Source: Aurantiochytrium sp. KH105 (lineage: Eukaryota; Sar; Bigyra; Thraustochytrida; Thraustochytriidae). Taken from it: DNA of 64,000 nt. Of this stretch, positions 1 through 8,984 are shown in pieces. Under the pieces are notes generated by a model, which saw only the letters and a program-made list of their open reading frames with translations, had not been told where the DNA came from and ran no database searches. The position numbers were made by a program, and so were the translations under genes. Position 1 is the first letter of the stretch. Every line of letters starts with the position of its first letter. The DNA lies in the NCBI GenBank assembly GCA_003116975.1, contig BGKB01000006.1:558001-622000 (forward strand). Direction: 5' to 3'.

Positions 1-164
1 TCGAGAGCCCCGGAAAGGTCGCCATCGCGGGCCATATCCGTGGCCTCGGGGATCTCCACGCGGCTCTCATCGGAAAAGTCTTTCTTCTTCTTCTCCTCTT
101 TGTCCAGGACGTACGAGTCGGGGCCCGTGTCCTCCTTGCCCTCGGAGAGCGGGTCGATGGGCAT
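1..164 (-). CDS. N-terminal 54 codons of a gene leaving the window at the left edge
   Basis: The minus strand has an ATG at 164-162, with an in-frame stop at 179-177, and stays open to base 1. The encoded start is charged and Lys/Glu/Asp-rich, with a KEEKKKK-type run around residues 22-28, then a short helical-looking segment (EIPEATDMARDGDLSGAL). That segment loosely resembles the first PCI-type helix of proteasome lid subunit Rpn5/PSMD12, but too little is visible to identify it, and I would not name it from this alone. It is divergently arranged with the START-like gene at 889. An N-terminal exon boundary inside this stretch cannot be excluded. Confidence 0.55.
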   Translation of the reverse strand, partial: MPIDPLSEGKEDTGPDSYVLDKEEKKKKDFSDESRVEIPEATDMARDGDLSGAL

Positions 165-888
165 CTTGCCGCCGTGCTAGGCCGCGCGCCGCAACGCCGC
201 TGCGAACTGTCCGCGCGCACGAGCGAGCGAGCGAGCGAGCGAACGAACCAACGAAGCCCGTTACCGTGCTCGCTCGAGCGAAGCAGGCGCGCCCGCGAAG
301 ACCGAGCGAGCCGCCGCCGCCGCAGGGCCCGGGCGGGCAGGTCGCGGGGCCGCCGAAGCTGCTGCTCCCGCCTCCCGCGCGCGTCTCCGTCGCCGCCGCT
401 CGCCTCGCCGCGCCTCGCCTCGCCGCGGATCGGGGCACCGGGTCGGGTCGGGTTGTGTCTCTGCTCTTGGCCGCCCCGCCGCCCGCCGCGCCGCGCAAGT
501 GAAGCAAAGCCGCGGCCGCAAGTGGGGGCGGCCGCCCGGGAAAGTGGGGAAAAGCGCGCGCAAGTCGAGAATGGCCCGCGCGCCGGGCCGAAGATAGGAG
601 AAGCTTCGCTGGGATTGGCATGCCATACGTCGGAGAAGCGGGGCGAAGACAGGGGAGAGGCGCCGGCACGTGCCAGCGGTCATGGCAGCTGCAGCTGCAC
701 TGCAGCCAGGCAGGCAGACAGATTCTCTTGCGCCGCCGCCGACGAGAAGGAGGAGGAGAAGCAGCGCGTGCGAGCAACGGAGCGCAGGGACAGCAGCAGG
801 TAGAGAAGGAGAGCAAGCGAAGCTGCGCTCTAGCCTCTGCGCGACCGGAGCAGGAGTCCGCCCACGAGACCCGTGAAGCTTGGGAAGA
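165..888. promoter_or_regulatory. Divergent intergenic region, very GC-rich
   Basis: This 724-bp stretch separates two divergent starts. It holds a GAGC tetranucleotide run near 222-241, short CGCCT-type repeats near 409-425, and GCAAGTG elements at 495-501 and 518-524, plus a related GCAAGTC near 560. Long open frames on both strands here are the usual by-product of high GC, with Arg/Ala/Pro-rich translations, and I do not accept them as genes. A shared bidirectional promoter is inferred from the gene orientation. Confidence 0.5.
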
Positions 889-1806
889 ATGAGCGAAGGG
901 AAACACGCCCAGCTGCTTGGCGCCACGGTGTGCTGCTCGCCAGGATATGACGTGTACTTTGAGGACGGCGAGGACGGCGAGACAGGCATTGGGCCGATCG
1001 AGCGCGCGCTCAAACCGAAGTGCAGAGACGACGCAGTCTTCAAGAGGTGGGATGGCGTGGAGGCGACGGCCAAGGATCATCTTGACTGGATGCGCGACCA
1101 TGCTCGCGAATTCGCAGACCCGGACAAGGCCGGCTTTGTCCCGCAGGGTGTCAAAGACGGTGTCGTCTTTGAGATTCACCCAGAAATGACGCGCCAAGGC
1201 AATGGGAATGGTTACTTTCGTGTCTCGGGCGAGGTTGACATCAGTCCCGAGCTTGTGGTCGCGCTGGCCCTCGATGCGGAGACCCTCATCGCGGAAGATA
1301 AGACAATGCGTTACGTCAAGATGATCCACTCTTTTGGAGACAGTGGCCAGACACACCTTGGTTTCTGGGTGGCGGCACCTGGTCTTCCTTTCAACATGCA
1401 GGACCCCATCGACATGTACACGCTTGTGCCATTTGCGTGGCGCGACAGCGCTGATCTCTCTGGCTGGCGGAGAGACGCGGACGGCACTCTTTGGCAAATT
1501 GCTACCTCGCTCCCCGACGAAATTCCAACATTTAAGCCAAAGCGTGGAACCTGTTGGAAACCGTCGAGCATTCGCGCCGAGACACGTTATTGGGCCTACA
1601 AGCTCGAGCCTCTCGACGGCGGAAAGCGGACCAAGGTCACACTTTTGTGCCAGACTCAGCTCAATGGTTTCATTTTTGGCGCCCTCGTCAATCCGGTCGT
1701 TGGACAAGTCATGGCTGCCTACATTCGCGACTTTGAAAAAGTCGGATTGCGCAAGATGCGCGAGGGCAAGGCAGACGATATGATTGTAGCCGCTGGACTT
1801 AAGTGA
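889..1806 (+). CDS. START-like lipid-binding domain protein
   Basis: This is a single exon of 305 aa starting at ATG 889 (MSEGKHAQLLG); an upstream TTG extension was not used. There is no signal peptide or membrane segment. After a short acidic N-terminus, roughly residues 60-290 have the alternating strand and helix pattern of a START/SRPBCC fold. The C-terminal part is most telling: a strand (KRTKVTLLCQTQLNG) leads into a loop with paired Pro/Val and a long final helix (QVMAAYIRDFEKVGLRKM), as in StAR-related proteins, where this helix closes a hydrophobic pocket. Family knowledge suggests cytosolic binding or transfer of a sterol or phospholipid. The ligand cannot be deduced. The family call is by eye and the exact subfamily is open. 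Confidence 0.65.
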   Translation: MSEGKHAQLLGATVCCSPGYDVYFEDGEDGETGIGPIERALKPKCRDDAVFKRWDGVEATAKDHLDWMRDHAREFADPDKAGFVPQGVKDGVVFEIHPEMTRQGNGNGYFRVSGEVDISPELVVALALDAETLIAEDKTMRYVKMIHSFGDSGQTHLGFWVAAPGLPFNMQDPIDMYTLVPFAWRDSADLSGWRRDADGTLWQIATSLPDEIPTFKPKRGTCWKPSSIRAETRYWAYKLEPLDGGKRTKVTLLCQTQLNGFIFGALVNPVVGQVMAAYIRDFEKVGLRKMREGKADDMIVAAGLK

Positions 1807-2186
1807 GTCTACATTTCTCCGTTAGTGTCTGGTCTACACTTGTTGTCCTTTTCCAAATGCGTATTGTAAAAAAAAAATTCGTAGGACTTCTGCTGTTTGA
1901 GCTTGATGATCAATTCTTTGTTTTGCTTTCTTTCGTTTTCAAGTTCTTCGCTTTGCGCAAGGATCTTGCAAAAGCATGGTATGCGCCAATCCGGTTGTAT
2001 CATCCGCAACAGCGCAGCGCCGCGCGGTGGACAGGCTTAACCGATTGGTAACTTCTCTGCAATGGCAGTGACGGCCGTCGGTCCAACTTGATGAAAGAAA
2101 GAAGCATCTTCAAGTTGATTGGCATACAAGGAAAACCTTGGCGAGGCTCCGCCCCAGGCCAGCAGAGAGCCCCGACACGGAGCGAC
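1807..2186. other. Intergenic, tandem genes
   Basis: This is a 380-bp spacer between the START-like gene and the WW/FF gene, holding the 3' end of one and the leader of the next. It contains an A-run at 1868-1876 and T-rich stretches, and is less GC-rich than the flanking coding DNA. I see no conserved gene in it. An in-frame ATG at 2091 could extend the next protein by 32 residues. Confidence 0.5.
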
Positions 2187-3614
2187 ATGGCTAGCGCGGA
2201 CGTGCCCGCAACGGGCGAGCGCCCCAGCAAGCGCGGAAGACCTGCAGCTGCCGGCGAGCAAGAAGAAAAAAGAGGGCAACAAGGACGATGGGAGGAGTAT
2301 CGCGCTTCGAACGGGAGACTCTATTACCACGAACCTCACTCTGGGGAGACGCGCTGGGACGCAGCACCGGCGGGCGCGGAAACAACCAAGCTCCCAGTCA
2401 ATGACGTGGCCAGCTGGGAATGCTATCGATGGCAACCACCAAAAGGCTCAAAAGTTGCTCCCAGAGTTTACTTTGTCAATACGCAAACGGGCGAGACCAC
2501 CTGGCGCACGCCACCAGGATGCGCTGGGAAAAAACCAGTCAATGATCCTGATAGCTGGCTCACGTTCACCGATGAAGCGCGTGCGCGAACCTATTATTTC
2601 AACAAAATGTCTCATGAAAAAACCTGGTATCGACCGCCGAGTTTGGGACCTTACCCAGACGAAGAAGAACCTCTTGAGGCATATCTCGCGCGCTTAAAAG
2701 ATGAAGAAGAGGAGGAAAGGCAAGCGAGCAATCTCGTTGACGACGATGGAGACGAATTTTACATTCCAGAAGGTTTCGATGAAGATGAGGACGACTTCGA
2801 CGACTTTGATGACGACGACGACGACAACGACGACGACAATGAGAATGATATGGAAGCAGCTGAAAACGACCAACTTGCCAATGTGATAACGAATGGAAGC
2901 AATGGTGGAAGCAATGGTGAGACTCCTCGCACGACTGAGAATCATAGTGAACTCGAACGAGATGCCCAGCACGTTTCGGGACCCCTCGAGATTGGCGGAT
3001 CACAAGGCAAGTCTGGCGAGGATGACGGAGGCGAGGAAGACAGCATTGCAATTGCGCAAGAACGCGCGCGCATGGCTGCGCTTGAAGAAAAGCGTGAGGC
3101 ATCGCGGGACGCCTATCTCAGCAAACAAAGACATCTCTTCAGCAAGGACTTTACAGATATGCTCGATGAAAAGGGCATTCAGCCGTGCTCGCAGTGGGTA
3201 AACTGGATTCCAAAACTTGAATTCGACGAGCGCTTTGCTCGTGTCGATGTAGAAGATCGCGCTCGTATTTTCAATGAATACCGTATCAGTCTCATTGGCA
3301 ATGAGCGCGAAATGCGCAAAGATCGCGCGAAACGCAGTTTGCGATTGCTTCGTCGTCTGAGGAAGGGTGCACCCGCATTAGTGAAAAGTATGCAATCCGC
3401 CTGCTCAAGCGTCGCGGAGCAAGCTCGCTTTGCAACGGCTCGAGACATTCTTCAGCGCGCGGTTCGACCCCAACCCGAGAGCGAGGGTCTTGAACCCACA
3501 ACAACTCTCGACGAGGTAGGTCTGACGCAAGCACGACGCGCGTTGCAGGCGCTCAGCGTTCTCGTGCCAGCAGACAATAAAAAGGTCATTGCAACCTTTC
3601 TGCGAAACTTATAG
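2187..3614 (+). CDS. WW-WW-WW-FF protein (Prp40/TCERG1-type)
   Basis: Start 2187 (gcgacATGG context) gives 475 aa; an in-frame ATG at 2091 is possible but has poorer context. Three WW domains lie at about residues 35-61, 77-110 and 124-151, each with the paired Trp or aromatic signature (WEEYRASNGRLYYHEP; YFVNTQTGETTW; YYFNKMSHEKTW). A long Asp/Glu run at about 175-220 precedes a single FF domain at about 314-367 (FSKDFTDMLDEKGI, then EYR). In this family, WW domains bind proline-rich SF1 or Pol II CTD partners and FF domains bind phospho-CTD, coupling splicing to transcription, so a nuclear role is expected. It differs from Prp40 (2 WW, several FF) and TCERG1 (3 WW, 6 FF) in having one clear FF domain; others may be too divergent to see. 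Confidence 0.8.
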   Translation: MASADVPATGERPSKRGRPAAAGEQEEKRGQQGRWEEYRASNGRLYYHEPHSGETRWDAAPAGAETTKLPVNDVASWECYRWQPPKGSKVAPRVYFVNTQTGETTWRTPPGCAGKKPVNDPDSWLTFTDEARARTYYFNKMSHEKTWYRPPSLGPYPDEEEPLEAYLARLKDEEEEERQASNLVDDDGDEFYIPEGFDEDEDDFDDFDDDDDDNDDDNENDMEAAENDQLANVITNGSNGGSNGETPRTTENHSELERDAQHVSGPLEIGGSQGKSGEDDGGEEDSIAIAQERARMAALEEKREASRDAYLSKQRHLFSKDFTDMLDEKGIQPCSQWVNWIPKLEFDERFARVDVEDRARIFNEYRISLIGNEREMRKDRAKRSLRLLRRLRKGAPALVKSMQSACSSVAEQARFATARDILQRAVRPQPESEGLEPTTTLDEVGLTQARRALQALSVLVPADNKKVIATFLRNL

Positions 3615-3713
3615 CCATTCTAAATGTGAGTTGTCTCTCTACGGGGCTACCCACCCCTTTCGCAACTCCCAGCAAATTGAAGGCTGCCAAGATGAATCCT
3701 CGTCGCACGTCTC

Positions 3714-5254
3714 TCATGTGCTAGAGCGTACGTGGATAGCCATAATGCAATAGCCGTTCCATCGGAGCAATGTGGACCGCACGTCATGAAAGGAAATCCA
3801 ATGTTTGGGGGCTTGGCCTCGTCGAGATGAAAGAAGCTCTTGGTTTCCATTGGCCTTGACGCGAAGAGCGTAGATGGGCGCATAGTGGTTTTTAAGATGA
3901 TAGACAAGTGCCGTTGCATTGTGATCTATCTGCTGTCGAGAAAAATAACTCACCAGAGTCATCCACTGTGTTTCGATCTGCTCCTTGCTGTCTCGTGCGC
4001 TCACCCGAAATTTGCAACCCACTGATTTACCAAGCAATTGAATACACTCGAGTCCATTGGAAAAGTCCGCGCTGTGCTCGGCGGAAATGAGAGCCACCGT
4101 TCCCTAGAGTCGTCCGCATGTCCCGTAGCTCGCATTTGTTAGCTTCTGTAGACACTAGAATCCTCGCTTGCCTTCTCTGCCCTTCTTTTCATCTCCCATT
4201 CCCGCCGCTGACGAACCCATCTTCCCCTGCATTATTTTTGTCATTTTCCCTCTTTTTCCATTCTAAAACATACCTTTATGCCCCAGTTCCCGACGCATGC
4301 TGTGCTGGGCTTTTTTGCGTCGAGAAGTCTCCGCAGTCCGCGCGCCTTGCGCAGCCAGTCCTTGAAGAGCTTTTCGTGATCCCAGGTACCACTTGCGTCG
4401 GCTGAAGCCCTCCTACTTGATTTGTTCTCGTCTTCGTCTTCACCCTCGTCTCCATCTTCGTCGTCGTCGCCGTTTCCCTCCACCTCATCGTCGTTTCCGC
4501 CCGACTTTTGACTCTCGCGCGCACTTTCAAGGTTAAGTTCGCCTTTTACGCCTGAAAAGCCGATGCTTGGGGCTGAAAATAGCGCATACAAGAGCTGCGA
4601 TGTCGCAGTCGAGGTGTCCATGGCTTCGTCTGTCACGATGGGACCGGAAGCAAGAATGTGCTTGCGAAGGCCTGAAAGCTTCTCGATGCCAAGAGCGTCC
4701 ACGTCCCGTCGAAGACTCTCGAGACTGCAATTAGGGCCCAAAAGCCGCTCTATACGCTGTTGGACCTTTTCCACGCGCATTTGCATTTGCTGAGAAAGGA
4801 GACGTAGCATCTCCGGTTGCGTCCATCGTTTCTCGCCGTGCAGACCTCGAATTGCGTTCAAGCAGCCTGCAGTGACTGCTGCCGCACATGCAGGCGAGGT
4901 TTGCTCGACGTAGCCCCGAAACAGTGCCTCGTTTACGGCAAAGAGGGCAAGCGGTGCGTCTGTTTCTGAAGTAGCCTTCCGCGTCAAGGAGGACGCCGTT
5001 GATGCTTCTGACCTCGCTGTGGATGGTGGTGTCGCTGGCGTTTCCGTCGATTCCACTGCAGCTGTACCTGTTGCACCAAGTTCCTGCGCGGCCATCACGC
5101 GCCGCAAGACAAGCTCGCGCACTCGGGCTGGCGCAGGCCGCCGCCGGACGAGCTCTGCAAGCACATCTTCGAGGAGTTCTCGTGCGTGCCCTTTCATCCA
5201 CGCCTCGCTCTCGCGTTTGAGGTTCTCCGCCGTCTTGGCAGCCTGCGCGGCCAT
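3714..5254 (-). CDS. BIVM: BIVM-like protein, two exons
   Basis: Exon 1 is 5254-4274 and exon 2 is 4103-3714, giving 456 aa. The intron (4273-4104, 170 bp) has a GTATGT donor, a GCTAAC branch-like site and a CTCTAG acceptor, and joins in phase 0. The join makes one continuous conserved block: KPSTACVGNWGIK, then GTVALISAEH, then YHLKNHYAPIYALR and SSRRGQAPKHWISF. I associate this block with basic immunoglobulin-like variable motif-containing proteins, which are widespread in protists and animals and whose biochemical role is unknown. The N-terminal half has a helical stretch (residues 1-50) somewhat like an RIIa docking helix pair, then a Ser/Thr-rich linker and an acidic run before the conserved region. 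The start is the first in-frame ATG. Open frame upstream to 5524 has no ATG. Confidence 0.65.
4104..4273 (-). other. Intron of the BIVM-like gene
   Basis: 170-bp GT-AG intron. Donor AAG|GTATGT at 4273 and acceptor CTCTAG| at 4104, with a GCTAAC branch-like motif about 35 bases before the acceptor. The flanking frames match in phase 0, and only the spliced product carries the uninterrupted conserved C-terminal block. Confidence 0.75.
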
Positions 5255-5688
5255 CGACCCGCCCACTAAGGCAGACCGATGCAGAGCGATTTTAGTTAAA
5301 GCAGAATGAAGAAGGTCGCTTCTCCGCTGCAATGCTGTGCGCGCAGCGTAAGCTCGCCTCGCTGGTTCGTTTTTTTTTGTTCTGTTTTTTGGGCCAGACG
5401 GGGAATTGTTCAAGGTGCTTACGAGGGGAAGGGAATAAATGACTCGGCCCGGGTGTAACTCAGTGAATACTTCGTCGTAAACAGAACTTGAACGGACGGG
5501 CTCGGCCCCGTTCTCCAGGTTCAAAGGACCGGCCTTTGCAAGAAAAGGTCACTGGCAACTTGAAGGGCTCCCACTATGATGACTTTGGAGAATTGCACAA
5601 TGTCTATTGGTCTGTTGACGGAGCGCGAGCGCGAGCGAGCAGCTGCAGATTGAGTGAGAGAAGAAATTAGATTGCACGTTGAATCAAA
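5255..5688. other. Intergenic, tandem minus-strand genes
   Basis: This is a 434-bp spacer holding the leader of the BIVM-like gene and the 3' end of the TPR gene. A T-run lies near 5371-5379 and a GCGAGCGAGC run near 5629-5640. The open frame to 5524 lacks an ATG. Nothing else is recognisable. Confidence 0.5.
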
Positions 5689-7050
5689 TTAGAGAAAGGT
5701 CTTTTTGGAGCGAGCAAGAGTCTCGGAGGAGCGTGATCGGGACTGCGCGAGCCAAGATCGAGCGCGAGCGTTGAAAGGATCGAGACGAAGGGCTTCCTGA
5801 AAGTCCTCGAGCGCGGTCTCTGCATTGCCCTGACAAACCTTGGCCAGACCGCGATTTGCAAAGTACTCTGACTGTCCTCCATGCGAAAGCGAGATGGCGC
5901 TGGAAAAGAATGTCTCAGCGGCACTATACTTGCCCGCATTGAAAGCGGTTTGACCTTTATAATATGAGAGAAGAGCTAGGCGGGCATCAATTTCTGCGTC
6001 ACCAGGATCGAGTTCTTTTGCACGCTGGTAGTCCCGCTCAGCCTGGTTGTGGTCGTGCAAGAGTCGATGGCAATCCCCGCGATTGCGATACAAGATCTCA
6101 AATTCAGGGCAGAGGTCAATGGCTGCGTTTAACTTGACGAGAGCAAGTTTAAAGTCGTTCTTTGTCGAGATAAGGCTTGCTGCCTGGTCGTTGAAAATGA
6201 GCGCCTCCTGCTTTGCCAGTTGCTTGGCTTCATGCGTCGTTTCGCGGCGCGTGTACTTTTTCGCGTCTTGCGCATATGACAGAGCCAAGTTCAAGTCGCC
6301 AAGTTGTCTTGCCGCAGTCGCGGCTTGTAAAAGTAAAGTGACATTCGCCGGATTGGCGCGGAGCGACTTTTTCAGTAGCACTAGAGCTGCTTCAAAGTCT
6401 CCATTTAGCATACACTGCGAAATGGAGTCCTTGCCCGTCTCTGAGGTTGCTGTCAGTGCGTGTTCAAACCTTGTGATCTCGGGATGAAATCCATTGCATA
6501 GTTCCTTGGCAATTTTGAGATCCTTCATCGACTTGTCCTGTAGCTGCATGTCCCAAAAAAGCTTGGCCCGCAAAATATACAGCTCGCCATCCGTTGAGTC
6601 AAACTCGATTGCCTTGTTTAAATCCGCAAGAGCAGCGTGCACGTTCGCAGCCTGTAGGTGAGCCAAAGTACGATGCGTCCAGTATGAGGCCTCGCGAGGC
6701 TCCAGCGATAGGACTTCGTCAAAGCACGCTCGTGCTCGCTTGAGCGCGCCTTCCTCCAATAAGATGCAGCCGTGGGCGTCTAGTGTGGCCGCTAAGCGCT
6801 TTCGACGTGCGCTTGCGTTCGTATCAAGCTTGTACGCTTTACGTCGCAGCACAACAGCGCTTGAAAGATCCCCAACGCCAAGAAAAATGTTGGCTCGGAC
6901 ATCAAGGACGTCCGGATTATTGGGCGACAAATAGAGTGCCTTTGCCGTAAGTGCAAAGGCGCGATCAAGTTCACATCCGCCCTCGTGCGCGGCGTCCTCG
7001 GCTTCCTCCAAGAGATCGAGAACGCGCTCCTCTACGTCAACGTCCGCCAT
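5689..7050 (-). CDS. Tetratricopeptide-repeat protein (TTC16-like?)
   Basis: A single exon of 453 aa from ATG 7050 (MADVDVEERVLDLLEEAED). An in-frame ATG at 7158 would add 36 Cys-rich residues and is less likely. TPR units follow one another from about residue 20 to the end. Clear ones include AFALTAKALYLSPNNPDVL, ACFDEVLSLEPREASYW, DLNKAIEFDSTDGELYILR, YQRAKELDPGDAEI and DFQEALRLDPFNARA, all with the family's small residues and the Pro after the second helix. TPR arrays are scaffolds, so partners cannot be predicted. The continuous array and its length recall TTC16-type ciliary proteins, and nearby genes include other cilium candidates, but this naming is tentative. No membrane segment or signal peptide is seen. 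Confidence 0.8.
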   Translation of the reverse strand: MADVDVEERVLDLLEEAEDAAHEGGCELDRAFALTAKALYLSPNNPDVLDVRANIFLGVGDLSSAVVLRRKAYKLDTNASARRKRLAATLDAHGCILLEEGALKRARACFDEVLSLEPREASYWTHRTLAHLQAANVHAALADLNKAIEFDSTDGELYILRAKLFWDMQLQDKSMKDLKIAKELCNGFHPEITRFEHALTATSETGKDSISQCMLNGDFEAALVLLKKSLRANPANVTLLLQAATAARQLGDLNLALSYAQDAKKYTRRETTHEAKQLAKQEALIFNDQAASLISTKNDFKLALVKLNAAIDLCPEFEILYRNRGDCHRLLHDHNQAERDYQRAKELDPGDAEIDARLALLSYYKGQTAFNAGKYSAAETFFSSAISLSHGGQSEYFANRGLAKVCQGNAETALEDFQEALRLDPFNARARSWLAQSRSRSSETLARSKKTFL

Positions 7051-7625
7051 AATGTTCTTTGTGCTATAGTGCAAAGCAAGCCTCCTCGTTTTCGAGCATT
7101 GCGTTGACCAGCACCAACTTGCGCACTCCTCAACTTTCTTTCCTTTCTTACATGTCATGACTCCGACAAATCACCCGCCTTTGTTCTTTACAAAGAGAAC
7201 GCCACATGGCCTTTATTTGGACTCGGCGATGACGTTTTTCGCAGTATTCTGGCTTCAAAAAGACATTGTTATTTTTTGGGGGGTTTTCCCGTCCACGGAG
7301 TTTATCCACGGAATCCTCGACTTCCCCACCTGACGAGCTGACTGACTGACGCGACCCAGTTAAGGGTTAATGTTTTCAAGTCACGGTCAAAGTTCAAAAA
7401 AGTAAAAGTGCAAGTTCTAAAAAGCTGAATGATCTCATGTTTTGTCAACGGACATTTCGACATTGATGTTGGGCAAGCGCGTCGAGGCTTATTGTATTCT
7501 GGGCGAAAGGGCAGGCGGGCGGAGCAAAGACGCGATGGAACGCAGCGGGACGAGGAGGTGGATAGCGTGCCTCGTTCGTCGCTTGCGTATTACGAGTCCG
7601 CGGCATTCGAGCTGACCGGCGCACG
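7051..7625. promoter_or_regulatory. Divergent intergenic region
   Basis: This 575-bp stretch between the TPR gene (minus) and the ankyrin-SAM gene (plus) holds both leaders. Visible items are an ACTTGCGC element at 7117-7124, resembling the promoter motif seen at 22.7 and 45.8 kb, and AT-richer DNA at 7190-7440 with A- and T-runs. A bidirectional promoter is inferred. Confidence 0.45.
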
Positions 7626-8930
7626 ATGCTATCGCCCGAAAGCACTTTCAATGGTGTCCATAGCGAAGACCCTGTGGCCTTCAGAGATGACGAAAGAGAC
7701 GAGCCCAGACCTCAGCCAACGCGTGCGGCAATACGCAAGGCTAGCTTTGTACATCTTGGTCGAGGTACCACACCGCTGCGTGAGGGCGAGCTTGAAAATT
7801 GGACAGCATGTAAGTTCGCAACCATGTAGAGAAGAAGACGCTTTCGCATACTGTTGTTGAAAACTTTGAAGGATTGGCTCACTCACACGAAAAGGGGGAG
7901 AACCTCGTTGCTTTGGCTAGGGAGACCCATCTGGTCCTGCTCCAAGCGTGGTGATCCCATTCAGCTAAAGAGACTGTTAGAAGCTGATCGCACTTTGGTG
8001 AATAAGCGCAATGCGAGCCAAGAGAGCGCACTACATATGGCCGCGCGTCACGGACACACTACTTGCGTTGCTTTACTCCTCGAAATGGGAGCATGTTCGT
8101 ATCTCAGCACTTTCGGTGAAACGCCTGTTTCTCTAGCTGCGCAAAACGGGCATGCAGAGATTGTGCGACTTTTATGTCGCGGCAGGCATTTGGGCACCGG
8201 CGGCGAGCAGGCTGAGCTTTTGCTTTCTGCAGCGACTGCACGAGGCGACACAGCGACAGCCATCGTGTTGCATAGGCATCTCAAACCCGTCTTGCAGCTG
8301 CCCGAAGAAGAACGGTCTCGGGTTTTGCACCCTGTACTTCGTGAGCAGGAAGAAATTGCCGCAATTGCGGCGTGTGCTGAGGACATTCGGGTCCGCTCGG
8401 TATTGCGACCTCCCGAGCCGCGACCCCCCCTTGGAGTGGTGGACTCGTGGACCTGTGAAGATGTAGAATTTTGGGCAGAGGAGGTTCTTGGGACAGAGGC
8501 AAGCGAGCGACAATTTCTGCACGGTATATCGCGATATCACATTACGGGACGTACTCTCCTGCAACTCACAGCAGGCGAGCAACGAAGCCTGTTCCAGCGC
8601 GTGGGTGTACCAAGCCAGCAGCGAAAAGTGCTTTTAAAGAGGCTTTCGATGTTGCAGGGTCCTTCGAGAACTTTTGCTTTCACAGAGATTCGGCTCTTAC
8701 CACTCGCCTTGGGAAATGCTACAACATTTCGTGTGATTGGCTTCGTGCGTGCAGCAATGAGCACGCCTCTACATACCTGCCGTCGCTTCGTGCAGACAGC
8801 CAAAGAACTTACGCGCCCAGTACCAGAACAATTCTCATTCTTGTCGATGCAGAATGAAAAGATACCGCGCGACAAAGAGAGCGCAACGCTTGTTTCAGCT
8901 TTGGGATTTGTGGTGATTCTTCAAGCTTGA
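7626..8930 (+). CDS. Ankyrin-repeat and SAM-domain protein, two exons
   Basis: Exon 1 is 7626-7809 and exon 2 is 7921-8930, giving 397 aa. The intron (7810-7920, 111 bp) has donor GTAAGT and acceptor TTTGGCTAG, and joins in phase 1 to give ENWTAW|RPIWSCSKRGD. Two to three ankyrin repeats lie at about residues 74-149 (SALHMAARHGHTTCVALLLE; PVSLAAQNGHAEIVRLL). A SAM domain follows at about 236-307 (SWTCEDVEFWAEEV ... VGVPSQQRKVLLKRL). Such proteins are adaptors, with SAM domains usually oligomerising. The final 90 residues match nothing I recognise. Exon 1 has no known domain. The start at 7626 is the first in-frame ATG of that exon. Stop codons of this gene and the next (minus strand) are only about 55 bp apart. 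Confidence 0.72.
7810..7920 (+). other. Intron of the ankyrin-SAM gene
   Basis: 111-bp GT-AG intron with donor CAT|GTAAGT and acceptor GGCTAG|GG. Exon phases agree (phase 1), and the first exon's frame otherwise stops at 7827-7829 just past the donor. Confidence 0.65.
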
Positions 8931-8984
8931 CTTGCGATCGTTTGAAGTTTTCAAATCTTTAACAAATCATGCAAATTGAGTAAT

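Noticed and set aside
174-803. Arg/Ser/Ala-rich plus-strand frames before the START-like gene
   Set aside because: Composition is that of untranslated GC-rich DNA and there is no motif; other frames across the same DNA are equally open.
67-1707. 546-aa open frame on the minus strand
   Set aside because: It is the shadow of the START-like gene on the plus strand and then runs into Arg/Ala/Pro-rich promoter DNA; the translation shows no domain.
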